From contig JAOAAU010000056.1 in NCBI GenBank assembly GCA_026418695.1, forward strand, positions 1 to 64,000: a DNA stretch of 64,000 bases, given 5' to 3'. The stretch is from Clostridia bacterium (GTDB lineage: Bacteria > Bacillota > Clostridia > Acetivibrionales > JAFADI01). Both the position numbers and the translations under genes were made by a program. Under the pieces are notes generated by a model. That model ran no database searches. It saw only the letters and a program-made list of their open reading frames with translations, and had not been told where the DNA came from. Within the stretch, counting starts at the first letter, position 1, and every line of letters starts with the position of its first letter. Positions 45,753 to 55,196 of the stretch are shown here, piece by piece.

Positions 45753-46382
45753 TCAGTTTTGCACTCCGGTATCTTCACTTTTTGGTTTTATCACCGGCAA
45801 ATTCAAATTGTAATACATCGAAACCATCCGAATCGCAAAGGTTACAAACACGCAAAGGTAAATGTTTACCTGCAAATTTATTAAACCATATAAAAAGTAA
45901 AACATCAATGCACCAATGATGGATGCCAATGCATAAATCTCACTTCTAAATACAAGCGGCACACTCCGTACCATCACGTCCCTCAGCACACCGCCGCCAA
46001 TTCCTGTCAGCATGGCTGTAAAAATGATGCCGATCAGCGGCATGTCAAATTTCATGCATTTATAGGCGGAAAGCACTGTAAACACGCCCAGCCCGATGGC
46101 ATCAAAAACTCTGATAAGTGTCGCCATCTTCCCCATATACTTCAGACACACGCATATGGCTGCTGTAGAAATAATAATGGAAATGAGATACTTGGGCTGC
46201 GAAAAAAACGCAGGCCAGTAGTCCCCAATGATCACATCCCGCATCAATCCTCCGCCGGAAGCAGTTACTACTGCCAGCACAAAAATACCAAACAGGTCCA
46301 GCCTGTTCTTGATTCCCACCAACGCTCCGGATATAGCAAAGGCAGCCGTACCTGCAAGATCAAGCACGTCAATAACCAGCAA
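45753..46382 (-). CDS. TRIC-type cation channel protein (UPF0126/YicG)
   Basis: 209 aa with seven membrane helices in the two-repeat UPF0126 pattern: DLAGTAAFAISGALVGIK..SGGGLMRDVIIGD and then DAIGLGVFTVLSAYK..TGIGGGVLRDVMVRSVP. Prokaryotic TRIC homologues are monovalent cation channels. The start TTG 46382 is preferred (AGGTGG 6 nt upstream, one base after hypA's stop); the track's TTG 46397 would overlap hypA. Wedged between hypA and hypB, it is presumably cotranscribed with them. Confidence 0.85.
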   Translation of the reverse strand: MLVIDVLDLAGTAAFAISGALVGIKNRLDLFGIFVLAVVTASGGGLMRDVIIGDYWPAFFSQPKYLISIIISTAAICVCLKYMGKMATLIRVFDAIGLGVFTVLSAYKCMKFDMPLIGIIFTAMLTGIGGGVLRDVMVRSVPLVFRSEIYALASIIGALMFYFLYGLINLQVNIYLCVFVTFAIRMVSMYYNLNLPVIKPKSEDTGVQN

Positions 46383-46383
46383 C

Positions 46384-46725
46384 TTATTCCACCTCAATGC
46401 TTTCGATATAGAATTCCCTTCCTACGCCTGTGGGAGCTCCCATTGCCCCGCACTGCGGGCAGTCAAATCCCTTTGCAGGCTTATTAAATTCGATGCTGCA
46501 GGCTTTACATTGGAAAACAGCAGGTACTCTTTTAAACACCAGTTTTGCTCCATCGGCAATGGTCTCCTCGGTCAAAAAATCAAAATACATTTGAACCGAC
46601 TCATCAATGATGGTAGATAAATCCCCTATCACCAGCCTGATTTCAATAATCTTTTTCGCTCCTGCCTTTTCGGCTTCTTCCAATGCTACTGCCAGCATAT
46701 TCTTAGTAACAGCATATTCGTGCAT
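46384..46725 (-). CDS. hypA: Hydrogenase nickel-incorporation metallochaperone
   Basis: 113 aa. The N-terminal MHE (nickel ligand His2) and the zinc ribbon FQCKACSIEF..FDCPQCGA are as in HypA. Hands nickel to HypB for insertion into the [NiFe] site. Located 145 nt downstream of echF, after a terminator. hypCDEF are not in the window and must lie elsewhere. Confidence 0.95.
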   Translation of the reverse strand: MHEYAVTKNMLAVALEEAEKAGAKKIIEIRLVIGDLSTIIDESVQMYFDFLTEETIADGAKLVFKRVPAVFQCKACSIEFNKPAKGFDCPQCGAMGAPTGVGREFYIESIEVE

Positions 46726-46763
46726 ATTCTATCTTATCACCGTTTTCTTTTCTCCTCTTTAAG

Positions 46764-46789
46764 TCCTTCTCCCAAGCCTGGGAGAAGGA
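46764..46789. repeat. Extragenic palindrome with GGGAGAAGG..ATGAGGG tail
   Basis: TCCTTCTCCC / GGGAGAAGGA, perfect 10-bp arms, 6-nt loop, followed by TTTATGATGAGGG. The palindrome plus tail resembles the element at 58335-58370 (GGGAGAGAAG..GTGAGG), a possible REP-like family. Confidence 0.4.
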
Positions 46790-46810
46790 TTTATGATGAG
46801 GGTTGTAATA

Positions 46811-46845
46811 AAAACAATAGTCGTGGCTCCCACGACTATCGTTTT
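46811..46845 (-). terminator. Terminator after echF
   Basis: AAAACAATAGTCGTGG / CCACGACTATCGTTTT, 16-bp stem (one mismatch), 3-nt loop; TTATT follows on the minus strand. It partly separates ech from hypA. Confidence 0.85.
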
Positions 46846-46869
46846 TATGCAAAATTCAAATTGTCCGTA

Positions 46870-47241
46870 TTAAGCACTTGCCTGTTCGCCATTATCTGTT
46901 GATTTGGGCTGCTGTACATGCTTTGCCTTTTCCTTGGTGTAGGCTGCATCCGTATAGTTTTCGCTCATAAACAAACACTTCTTTGGACAAACCTCAGTAC
47001 ACACGCTGCAAACAACACATTTAAAGCGGTCCACTTCCCAGGATTTTTCCGCCTTGTTGACTACAATGGCATCTGAAGGACACTTTCTTGCACAGATCCC
47101 ACAGAAGATGCATGCATCAATGTCGATTCCGCCCAATTGCCCTCTTGCATCCTTAAAAGCCTCGCGCTTTTCAAAAGGATACATACGGGTTGCCGGCTTT
47201 GAGCCTAAGTTTTTAAATATATTTCCAATCATGTCAAACAT
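46870..47241 (-). CDS. echF: Ech hydrogenase ferredoxin-like subunit F
   Basis: 123 aa with two 4Fe-4S motifs: CIFCGICARKCP and CVVCSVCTEVCP. It carries electrons from ferredoxin to the small subunit, like NuoI. The start ATG 47241 is 6 nt after GAGGTG; the track's first 14 residues are dropped. C-terminal 25 residues are a charged, Gln-rich tail without motif. Last gene of the ech cluster. Confidence 0.92.
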   Translation of the reverse strand: MFDMIGNIFKNLGSKPATRMYPFEKREAFKDARGQLGGIDIDACIFCGICARKCPSDAIVVNKAEKSWEVDRFKCVVCSVCTEVCPKKCLFMSENYTDAAYTKEKAKHVQQPKSTDNGEQASA

Positions 47242-47318
47242 GCTTTTCACCTCACTTCTATTCACCACATACATTCCGCCCACTCAATGGGAGTGCTGAA
47301 ATGCGCATCTATTTTTTC

Positions 47319-48395
47319 TTACCTTTCTGTACAGCTGATACATGGGTCGATGGTCAAAATCAACACCGGAACATCTGCAAGCTGGCTTCCTGGAAGCATG
47401 TGCAGCAGTGCAGGTATATTAGCAAAAGTTGGTGTTCTGATTCTTAATCTGTCGAGAGTCTTTGATCCATTTGCCCTTAGGTAGTATAACACTTCTCCTC
47501 TAGGCTGTTCAACCCTGGATACAACCTCTCCGTTCGGGTTGCCCTTCACAGGAACAACGATTTCGCCTTCAGGCATTTTTGCAATACACTGCTTGATCAG
47601 GTTAATGGACTGGTAAACTTCCTTTAACCTTACAACCGTTCTTGCGTAGCTGTCGCCATCCTGCTCAATGATTGGTTCAAAATCCAATTCTCCATAAGCA
47701 GAATAGCCGGTCATTCTCAAATCCTGCTTGATTCCGCTGGCTCTTGCCATCGGGCCAGCAGTACCGAGAGCATAAGCATCTTCCTTGGTCAGAACGCCGA
47801 CTCCAACAAGTCTGTGCTTGACAGTATAATCGTTGAAGAAAGCAGCTTCAACCTGCTTCAAATCTTCTTTGATTTCATCGACAATCACAGAAATCTTGGT
47901 CAGCATCTCTTTGGAGATATCTCTTCTTGTACCCCCAACAGTATTGACAGAGATAATAACTCTGCTGCCCGCAGTTTCTTCCATGATATCCATAACCTTT
48001 TCTCTGTTTCTCCAAACCTGCATGAACAAGCTTTCAAAACCGAAAGCATCCGCAAGCAGTCCAAGCCAGAGAAGATGGCTATGTATTCTATGAAGCTCAG
48101 CCCAGAGAACTCTGAGATATTTCGCTCTATCCGGAATCTCGATATTCATTAGGCTTTCTATGCCCTGGCAGTATGCCAGCGCGTGCATGCAGCTGCATAT
48201 TCCGCAGACTCTTTCAACAACAAATGTATTTTGTGTAAATTCCTTGGTCTCTGTCAGCTTTTCCAGACCTCTATGCACATACCCGATGGCAGGGATCGCA
48301 TCCACGATGATTTCATCCTGCATCACAAGCTTCAAATGAAGAGGCTCGGGAAGTACCGGATGCTGGGGTCCAAAAGGTATTACTGTTTTACTCAT
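47319..48395 (-). CDS. echE: Ech hydrogenase large (catalytic) subunit
   Basis: 358 aa. L1 motif RVCGICSCMHAL and L2 motif DPCISCTER supply the four Cys ligands of the [NiFe] centre. The protein stops exactly after DPCISCTER, so there is no C-terminal extension for a maturation endopeptidase, as described for EchE and CooH in this hydrogenase group. Reduces protons or oxidises H2 coupled to ion movement by EchA/B. ATG 48395; 2 nt from echD. Confidence 0.96.
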   Translation of the reverse strand: MSKTVIPFGPQHPVLPEPLHLKLVMQDEIIVDAIPAIGYVHRGLEKLTETKEFTQNTFVVERVCGICSCMHALAYCQGIESLMNIEIPDRAKYLRVLWAELHRIHSHLLWLGLLADAFGFESLFMQVWRNREKVMDIMEETAGSRVIISVNTVGGTRRDISKEMLTKISVIVDEIKEDLKQVEAAFFNDYTVKHRLVGVGVLTKEDAYALGTAGPMARASGIKQDLRMTGYSAYGELDFEPIIEQDGDSYARTVVRLKEVYQSINLIKQCIAKMPEGEIVVPVKGNPNGEVVSRVEQPRGEVLYYLRANGSKTLDRLRIRTPTFANIPALLHMLPGSQLADVPVLILTIDPCISCTER

Positions 48396-48397
48396 AA

Positions 48398-48778
48398 CTA
48401 TTTAGCCCCCTTTTTCTCAACAATGGTAATTTGCTGTTTGGCCATCGGTGATTCCAGCTCTTCATCGGAGAGCAGCATGTGACCGCCATAGTCCACAGCG
48501 ATATCTGTAATATTGATCCCGAACAATTCCTTCATTTCATTCTCTACCAGGAGTGCGCAGAAATAAATCTTTGAAACACTGGGTAATTCTTCACCCTTGC
48601 CCACTCTTAGTTTAAGATGCTTCATTTCCAAGTCTTTATCAAAATGATAGATTACGTCGCATCCATCATCTCCCAATGAAACACAGGATGCAGTCACAAA
48701 TCTGTAATCCTCGTATTTCATTTTCTGAGTTTCACTCAATAGCTGGCTTATAGCTATTTCGGTCATATTTTCTATCAT
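48398..48778 (-). CDS. echD: Ech hydrogenase subunit D
   Basis: 126 aa, NuoC-like (30-kDa) subunit. The recognisable part is FCALLVENEMKELFGINITDIAVDYGGHMLL. It has no cofactor and links the hydrogenase module to the membrane arm. ATG 48778 is 5 nt after GGAGG; the track's GTG lies 5 codons before. Confidence 0.88.
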   Translation of the reverse strand: MIENMTEIAISQLLSETQKMKYEDYRFVTASCVSLGDDGCDVIYHFDKDLEMKHLKLRVGKGEELPSVSKIYFCALLVENEMKELFGINITDIAVDYGGHMLLSDEELESPMAKQQITIVEKKGAK

Positions 48779-48838
48779 ATTTACCTCCGTCACAAAAATA
48801 AACGTGGAGACTATTCTCGATATATTATTCTCAAATCT

Positions 48839-49312
48839 CTATACTTTAACTGATTGATTCGCCTTTTTCTTTTCTTCCTTCATCTTTTTTGCCTTTTCAT
48901 CCAGCTTATCCATTGCCAGTACAATCCCGTCAATGATTGCTTCAGGTCTTGGACAGCAGCCGGGCACAAAAACATCTACCGGAAGAACATTTTCAACACC
49001 GCCCAGGACATTGTAGCATTCCTTGAAGATGCCGCCTGTACATGCACAAGCGCCCACTGCTACGACTGCCTTTGGTTCCGGCATCTGATTGTATATATTC
49101 TTCAAAACCCTTACATTACGCTTATTGACTGAACCTGTAACCACCAGAACGTCTGCATGCTTTGGGTTACCAACATTGATGATCCCGAAGCGCTCAACGT
49201 CATACATTGGGGTTAAGCAAGCCAGTGTTTCTATATCACAGCCATTGCAGCTGGTGCAATCGTAATGTATAACCCAGGGTGATTTTTTTCTTGATTTACT
49301 GATAACTCCCAT
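48839..49312 (-). CDS. echC: Ech hydrogenase small subunit
   Basis: 157 aa, NuoB-like. Ligands of the proximal 4Fe-4S cluster: CTSCNGCDIE, GACACTGG and PGCCPRPEAI. Passes electrons from EchF to EchE. ATG 49312, starting 15 nt after echB. The C-terminus is a Lys-rich helix. Confidence 0.95.
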   Translation of the reverse strand: MGVISKSRKKSPWVIHYDCTSCNGCDIETLACLTPMYDVERFGIINVGNPKHADVLVVTGSVNKRNVRVLKNIYNQMPEPKAVVAVGACACTGGIFKECYNVLGGVENVLPVDVFVPGCCPRPEAIIDGIVLAMDKLDEKAKKMKEEKKKANQSVKV

Positions 49313-49327
49313 TGATTTTCACCCCTC

Positions 49328-50203
49328 CTATACTTTCATTTTTAAATAGAGCCACACAATGTTGATCATGGCAGCTCCGATACCTATGAGCCAAGTTGCT
49401 TTGATCATCCATCTCCAGGTCACTCTGGCGCTGATATTGTCAATGACCAGTTCAAGGAAATAGCTGACTAATGCAATGATAATCCCTACCCAAATCGGCT
49501 TTGCAAAGAACAGTGTGATCAGTCCCAAAAGAATGATCAAGTCATACCAGTGAGTTAATTCTATCAATGCAAGCTGAGGCCCGGAAAACTCTGTTGTCAG
49601 TCCCTTGATCAATTCCTGATGACCATGGTGGGAAGTGGAAAAGTCAAAAGGTGACTTCCTGAGTTTGATGGTCAGTACGTATAAGAAAGCGAAGAATACC
49701 AACGGCAGATTGTAAAGCAAAGGTCCTGTACTTTCACTGAATACGCTTGAAATCATAAAACTCTTTGTAGTTAAATATACCCCAACAACCATCAGGATTA
49801 ACACAGGTTCATATGCCATCATCTGGATGATTTCTCTCTGTGCACCGATCTTGCTGTATGGTGAACGGACACTCATCGCTCCCATTATTAGTGATACGGT
49901 TGAAAAAGCAAGGATGAACATCAGCATCAGCAAATCCTGCTTAAGAACCAGCATCACAAGGCTTGCAATTGCAAAGAACAGGTGGCCCATCACATAAACC
50001 ATCTGAGTCTGGTTCACTGTGATTCTTTCTTTCCCCAACAGCTTAAAGAAATCATAAAAGGGCTGCATGATCGGGGGGCCGAATCTGTTTTGCATCCTTG
50101 CCGTAATCTTTCTGTCTATACCGCTCAAAATTCCACCCAATATAGGTGCGGCAACGATCCAAATTACTGCTATTATAATATTTTGAACTAAGTTATTTCC
50201 CAT
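49328..50203 (-). CDS. echB: Ech hydrogenase membrane subunit B
   Basis: 291 aa, NuoH-like, about eight membrane helices. GGILSGIDRKITARMQNRFGPPIMQPFYDFFKLLGKE is the characteristic loop of the family that contacts the hydrophilic arm; EFSGPQLALIELTHW is a conserved helix with acidic residues for ion transfer. Its stop-start junction with echA is immediate. Confidence 0.95.
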   Translation of the reverse strand: MGNNLVQNIIIAVIWIVAAPILGGILSGIDRKITARMQNRFGPPIMQPFYDFFKLLGKERITVNQTQMVYVMGHLFFAIASLVMLVLKQDLLMLMFILAFSTVSLIMGAMSVRSPYSKIGAQREIIQMMAYEPVLILMVVGVYLTTKSFMISSVFSESTGPLLYNLPLVFFAFLYVLTIKLRKSPFDFSTSHHGHQELIKGLTTEFSGPQLALIELTHWYDLIILLGLITLFFAKPIWVGIIIALVSYFLELVIDNISARVTWRWMIKATWLIGIGAAMINIVWLYLKMKV

Positions 50204-52177
50204 TTATATCACCACCCCGAACATTACTAAAATAATTGCTCCGGCTAATGCGTTGCACCAGAGTGTCAGGTTACCTTCACCGAACATTCCGGTCAGGTAA
50301 TAGTTGCGAACTACCACAACATCTACTTTATCTGCAGGACTGATAAATTGAAGTCCTCTTACATCGTTATCTACATTCTCACCACAAAGGTAAGGAGGCT
50401 TAATCCTCTCCGCCTTTGTCTTTCTCATGAAGTAAGGGATCAAAAGCATTAAGGCAAAAAGAAGCAAGAATACCGGGATTGCCGCAAAACCACCTGTAGT
50501 AATGTTGCCAACTCCCTGCAGCCATACACCGCCGTTGCTTCCTGCCAATCCCGCCGCCTTATCTGCAAGGTTGAGGGAGTTGATATGCGGAGCAATGAAA
50601 ATGTTATATAGCGGCATAATCAATACACTTGCGGCCAACGCTCCAACCAATAAGAGTGAAAGAGCGCTTCTTACTGAGAAATCCAACTTCTCGGCTTTAT
50701 AACTATTCTTATAGGACATTGTAAGTATAATTCCGATCCATTTGGACCAAAATACTACTGTAAATGCACTTCCCAAGACGATGCACAACAGCACCAGCGG
50801 GGAGTTTACAGAAGCCTCAATTGCAAGCCACTTGGTGATCAGTACACCAAAAGGCGGCAGCAGCATGGAGATCATACCAACAACAATAACAAAGGTAGTG
50901 AAGGGCATTCTCTTTGCAAGGCCCTGCATATCTTCGATATCCCTGCTTCCGATTTCCTGTTCGATCGTACCCACGCAAAGGAACAGTAAACCTTTGGATA
51001 CGGCATGGAATATCATCAGGAGTATCGCTGCACCAATAGCAACCTTGCTTCCGATCCCTGCACAGCAGATGATCAAGCCCAGGTTTGCAATCGTTGAATA
51101 AGCAAGAACTCTTTTACCGTTACTCTGACTGATAGCGATTGCTGATCCTGCCAGGAATGTAAATGCACCAACAACTGCAACGATATTTGCAAGCATTGTA
51201 TTTGCATAAGCTGGAGCAAACCTTACAACAAGGTAAACACCGGCTTTAACCATCGTACTTGAGTGGAGCAGTGCTGAAACAGGCGTAGGAGCAACCATGG
51301 CACCCAACAGCCAGCTCTGGAATGGGAACTGCGCTGATTTTGTAAATCCAGCGAAACATAGAAGCCCAATCGCTAAAGGAATAATTCCTACAAAGCCTCC
51401 GGTTTTTGTCTTTTCAATAATTTCTGTTATGGACAAGCTTCCGTATACGCTGTATATCGCAATAATCGCGGATATAAAAGCGACACCGCCTGAAAGGTTG
51501 ATCCATAAAGCTCTTAATGCGTTCTTTACAGATTCGCTGTTGCCATCATGTGAAATCAGCAGGAATGAGCAAAGTGTCGTTACTTCCCAGAAGAAATACA
51601 TCCAGGAAATATTGTCCGTCATCACCAGCGCATTCATCGCAGCAAGGAATATGAAAAGGATCATAAAGAACCTTGGCTGTTTTGATTTTTTCAATCCCAG
51701 GTGATGCTCATGTTCTTCCATGTAACCAGTGGCAAAAATCGTAATGATCGGACCGATAATGGAAACCAAAAGGATCATGATGAGTGAAAGATAATCAATT
51801 ACAAATGCAATTTCACTCTCGTGAGGAGTTCCAAACAATAGTCCACCTTCAAACAGGATCAAAGGGATCAACTGAAGGAAGGTTAAAACAACAACCAGGT
51901 ATTTTCTCAGGGTAAACCCGATATAGAGGATATATCCCATAAGAAGCAGGTCAAGTACTTTGATAACCCATCCTATGATGTGTGCGTCAACACCAATCTT
52001 TAGTGTCCCCCCGGATGCAAGCAGAAGGTTTACAAATCCTCCCGCAACTCCGAACATTGCCAGAGACGTTAAAACAACAATAAAACTACGAACTGCCTTG
52101 TTCCTAAGTGCATAGCAGAGCAAAGCGCTGAAAGCTGGTAGTAGTATTGCTACAGTTAGTAATAGATACTCGTTCAC
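50204..52177 (-). CDS. echA: Ech hydrogenase membrane subunit A
   Basis: 657 aa, NuoL/MrpA-like antiporter subunit with about 16 membrane helices. Conserved pumping-channel features: WMYFFWEVTTLCSFLLI (Glu), KSAQFPFQSWLLGAMVAPTPVSALLHSSTMVKAGVYL (Lys and antiporter signature) and MIFHAVSKGLLF. The start GTG 52177, 8 nt after AAAGGAG, replaces the track's 21-residue longer start. First gene of echABCDEF; a promoter lies ~150 nt upstream. Confidence 0.95.
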   Translation of the reverse strand: MNEYLLLTVAILLPAFSALLCYALRNKAVRSFIVVLTSLAMFGVAGGFVNLLLASGGTLKIGVDAHIIGWVIKVLDLLLMGYILYIGFTLRKYLVVVLTFLQLIPLILFEGGLLFGTPHESEIAFVIDYLSLIMILLVSIIGPIITIFATGYMEEHEHHLGLKKSKQPRFFMILFIFLAAMNALVMTDNISWMYFFWEVTTLCSFLLISHDGNSESVKNALRALWINLSGGVAFISAIIAIYSVYGSLSITEIIEKTKTGGFVGIIPLAIGLLCFAGFTKSAQFPFQSWLLGAMVAPTPVSALLHSSTMVKAGVYLVVRFAPAYANTMLANIVAVVGAFTFLAGSAIAISQSNGKRVLAYSTIANLGLIICCAGIGSKVAIGAAILLMIFHAVSKGLLFLCVGTIEQEIGSRDIEDMQGLAKRMPFTTFVIVVGMISMLLPPFGVLITKWLAIEASVNSPLVLLCIVLGSAFTVVFWSKWIGIILTMSYKNSYKAEKLDFSVRSALSLLLVGALAASVLIMPLYNIFIAPHINSLNLADKAAGLAGSNGGVWLQGVGNITTGGFAAIPVFLLLFALMLLIPYFMRKTKAERIKPPYLCGENVDNDVRGLQFISPADKVDVVVVRNYYLTGMFGEGNLTLWCNALAGAIILVMFGVVI

Positions 52178-52325
52178 AGCATCTACTCCTTTCTTTGTAT
52201 TATAATAATTTAAATCAGGCATGAAGCCTAAAAAAGCCAAAAAAAAATTTTCTATCTAAACCGCCTTTGGTTCAAACAGCTTTTAATCCGATATTTGCCT
52301 TTTAGGCATACTACCGCTCATACTC

Positions 52326-52354
52326 ATTATATTTAGCACCAGGTAATAAGTCAA
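52326..52354 (-). promoter_or_regulatory. SigA promoter of the ech operon
   Basis: Minus-strand TTGACT, 17 nt, TATAAT, leaving a leader of about 140 nt before echA. Confidence 0.7.
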
Positions 52355-52788
52355 ACGGCTAAAACCCATAAAAAGTTAAAGTTATCTCATTTAAGCTTTA
52401 TTATCTTAACATATTATCCATTTAGAATGCTATATAAAATTTTTTCTAAATACAATTTCTCAAAAGTTGCTTATATTGCGTATTTGAGAGTTTTATGAAT
52501 GAACTTTGTATACAACTTGCATCGTTTTGTGAATATATTTTTTCAAATTTTCAGAACGATTCTCCTCATGTTCCATACATAGCCACTCAACCTGAAATCA
52601 TTCAACAGCTTCCTTGCCAACCCTTAACCGGCTCAAGTTGTTTTTGCAAGTTTACCCCTTAAAAGCCTCATTTTAGCAGGCTTTAACCAAATAATCCCAC
52701 CTGAACGCCCTAAACATTTGTCTGCCCTTACTAAAGATATACCCGGATAATTTACATAAAATCATTATTCCTAATACATTTTTTTATT
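52355..52788. other. Intergenic region between prmC and the ech promoter
   Basis: About 430 nt of AT-rich DNA without a supported gene, riboswitch or clear terminator. Confidence 0.4.
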
Positions 52789-53682
52789 TTAGCTCTCTAA
52801 ATAACCGGATACAACTCGATCGAGTCCCGCCAGGTCTTTGAGAACACGAACACCGGAGTAGTGTGTGTCCATGATTTTCGAGACCGCCTCCGCTTGGTTA
52901 TATCCTATTTCAAAAGCTAAAAGCCCTCCCGGTTTTAAAAACCGAATCGCTTCCTCACAAATTTTCCTGTAAAAATGCAAACCATCCTTGCCGCCATCCA
53001 GGGCAGTAACCGGTTCATGGTCCCTGACACCCGGAGAAAGCTCTTCTATCACCTCTGTCTCAATATATGGAGGATTGGAAACAACGGCATCGAACCTTAA
53101 TTCCGAGTTGATCTGTTCAAATAAATTACTATGAACAAACTGTACACGATCATCCACAAAATTTCTGACTCCATTGGTTTTTGCAACTTCAAGGGCATTT
53201 TTTGAAAAGTCTACCGCAGTAATTCTACAGTTTTTTATAAAGTGCGCGAGACTAACAGCAATACAACCGGACCCGGTACCCATATCCAATATTTCAAAAT
53301 ATCCCTGAGCACCACCCACATTCGCATGGCTTTTATTTTGCAGTAACCTACCAGCATTAAAATGCTCCAAAACATGCTCAACCAGAATTTCTGTATCCTG
53401 TCTTGGGATAAGCACATCTTTTGTAACCACAAAGTCGAGGGACATAAATTCCTGGTGGCCGGTTATGTACTGCAGGGGTACCCCGTTACAGCGACGGTTT
53501 ATTCCATCAGCATAATTATCTGCTTTATCATTATCCACCGATTGGTTCCCATGGGTATACAAATAAGTCTTGTCGCAATCCAGCACATGACAAAGCATAA
53601 CCCCGGCTTCCAGCGCCGGGGCTTCAATATTTACTTCCTTCAGTTTTTGAATTCCTGTTCTCAGCAATTCATTAATTGTCAT
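52789..53682 (-). CDS. prmC: Peptide chain release factor N5-glutamine methyltransferase
   Basis: 297 aa SAM-dependent enzyme that methylates the Gln of the GGQ motif in release factors (prfA is at 61300). N-terminal helical substrate domain (~1-85), then Rossmann domain with EILDMGTGSGCIAVSLA and the catalytic VVSNPPYIETE. ATG 53682 (MTINELL) is the conserved start; the 11 extra track residues overlap yqhQ. It follows yqhQ by 7 nt. Confidence 0.95.
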   Translation of the reverse strand: MTINELLRTGIQKLKEVNIEAPALEAGVMLCHVLDCDKTYLYTHGNQSVDNDKADNYADGINRRCNGVPLQYITGHQEFMSLDFVVTKDVLIPRQDTEILVEHVLEHFNAGRLLQNKSHANVGGAQGYFEILDMGTGSGCIAVSLAHFIKNCRITAVDFSKNALEVAKTNGVRNFVDDRVQFVHSNLFEQINSELRFDAVVSNPPYIETEVIEELSPGVRDHEPVTALDGGKDGLHFYRKICEEAIRFLKPGGLLAFEIGYNQAEAVSKIMDTHYSGVRVLKDLAGLDRVVSGYLES

Positions 53683-53689
53683 CTCTTCA

Positions 53690-54622
53690 TCACCATTTGT
53701 CTGCTTCTTCGTCATTCACCAATACACTCTTAAAAGCTTCTATTGCCACTTCAATCTGCTTGTCATCGGGTTCTCTCGTAGTAAAATACTGAAATGCCAT
53801 CCCAGGCATATTCATCACTTTTATAATTGGATTTTCACAATGTCTTCCGGCAAACTTCAGCACCTCGTAGGAAAGCCCTGCAATCACCGGCACAAACAGA
53901 AGCCTTAATGCTAGGTTGATCCAAATATTGTGCCATCCTGTAAAAGCAAACACCAGGATACTGATAATCATTACAATAAACAAAAACGAAGTACCGCATC
54001 TGGGATGCTTGGTCGTAAACTTCCTGACATTTTCAACGGTCAGTTCTTCTTCATGCTCGTAGCAGTGGATGGTTTTATGCTCTGCCCCATGGTACTGCCA
54101 GACCCTTTGAATATCTTTTAATAGGGAAGTCAGCATGATATAACCTAAGAAAATCGCGATTCGTATGACACCCTCAAAGAGGTTGAAGTAAATGACCCCG
54201 CTGGCAGTGTTTTTATCAAAGTGAAGCAAGTTAGCCAGGAACTGGGGAAGAAGAAAGAATAATCCTACGGAAAAACCGATGGAAAGAATTACGGAGGTAT
54301 AAATCACCACATCCATCATTTTGTCCCCAAAGACCTTCTGTAAGAAGGTGTCGAACTTAGACTCCTTGCCGTCTTCCTCTTCTACATCTACAAATTCCGC
54401 TGAAAACATCAGCGCCTTCACACCGACGACCATCATCCTGAAGAATTCTATAACCCCTCGGACTCCGGGTACCTTTGTAAGTATATTTTTCTTAAACTTC
54501 AATTCCTTTTTTTCAAGAACTATTTCTCCGTCCGGTTTTCTCACCGCTATGGCAATGCTTTCAGGACCTCGCATCATAACCCCTTCGATCAGGGCCTGCC
54601 CCCCTATGGTTGTTTTCTTCAT
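53690..54622 (-). CDS. yqhQ: DUF1385 membrane protein (YqhQ-like)
   Basis: 310 aa. TIGGQALIEGVMMRGPESIAIAVRKPDG is the DUF1385 signature, with HGAEHKTIHCYE, KHPRCGTSFLF and later membrane helices. About four to five membrane segments. Function unresolved; it is regularly found between rpmE and prmC in clostridia, as here. ATG 54622 follows AAAGGGAG at 5 nt. Confidence 0.88.
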   Translation of the reverse strand: MKKTTIGGQALIEGVMMRGPESIAIAVRKPDGEIVLEKKELKFKKNILTKVPGVRGVIEFFRMMVVGVKALMFSAEFVDVEEEDGKESKFDTFLQKVFGDKMMDVVIYTSVILSIGFSVGLFFLLPQFLANLLHFDKNTASGVIYFNLFEGVIRIAIFLGYIMLTSLLKDIQRVWQYHGAEHKTIHCYEHEEELTVENVRKFTTKHPRCGTSFLFIVMIISILVFAFTGWHNIWINLALRLLFVPVIAGLSYEVLKFAGRHCENPIIKVMNMPGMAFQYFTTREPDDKQIEVAIEAFKSVLVNDEEADKW

Positions 54623-54783
54623 GGTGTCTCCCTTTCTAAAACGAACCTTCACCTATCGGTTCAGGAATCTTGTTCGCAAAATAATAAGTACCTTTTGACT
54701 GCTATTTCAAAAACCTTGTTATAATACTTGGCTCAGAAATAAAATTATATTATTCTAAAGAAGCCAAGTATGAAATTCGCCTT

Positions 54784-54819
54784 GAGGTCACAATAAATCA
54801 AGGTGGAACAAGTGACCTC
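54784..54819. repeat. Inverted repeat downstream of rpmE
   Basis: GAGGTCAC / GTGACCTC, 8-bp arms, 20-nt spacer, in the rpmE-yqhQ gap. No T-run. Confidence 0.35.
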
Positions 54820-54839
54820 GCTCATTATAAAATAATAAA

Positions 54840-54871
54840 AGCTGAATGCAATACTTCTATCGCAATCAGCT
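54840..54871 (-). terminator. Intrinsic terminator after rpmE
   Basis: AGCTGAATGC / GCAATCAGCT stem (one mismatch) with a 12-nt loop, then TTTTATTATTTT on the minus strand. Confidence 0.75.
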
Positions 54872-54913
54872 CCTATTTTATCATGTTTAAAAAGCCTTTT
54901 CAAACAATACCAA

Positions 54914-55120
54914 TTATTTGTCTTCGATACCAAACTTTTTCTTAAACTTCTCTACACGTCCGCCAACGTCAACCAACTTCTGCTTTCCTGTAAAGAAAGG
55001 ATGACACTTTGAACAAATTTCAACGTGCAAGTTTCCTTTTGTTGAACCGGTAGTAAAAGTTTCACCACATGCGCACTTTACAACGGATTCAGTATATTTT
55101 GGATGGATACCTTCCTTCAT
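54914..55120 (-). CDS. rpmE: 50S ribosomal protein L31
   Basis: 68 aa, zinc-binding (C+) type: CACGETF and [13 protein letters not shown] give the four Cys ligands. ATG 55120 (MKEGIHPKY) follows AAGGTG at 8 nt; the track's first 7 residues are outside the conserved start. Own promoter upstream, 109 nt after rho. Confidence 0.96.
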   Translation of the reverse strand: MKEGIHPKYTESVVKCACGETFTTGSTKGNLHVEICSKCHPFFTGKQKLVDVGGRVEKFKKKFGIEDK

Positions 55121-55196
55121 TTCGACTTCACCTTCTTTCACTAAACCTATATGTCAATCTAATTTTTTCATGTCGATGTTTCGAGAGACAAAAAAT

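Noticed and set aside
54745-54933. 62-aa minus-strand ORF downstream of rpmE
   Set aside because: Runs through the rpmE terminator and has no ribosome site.
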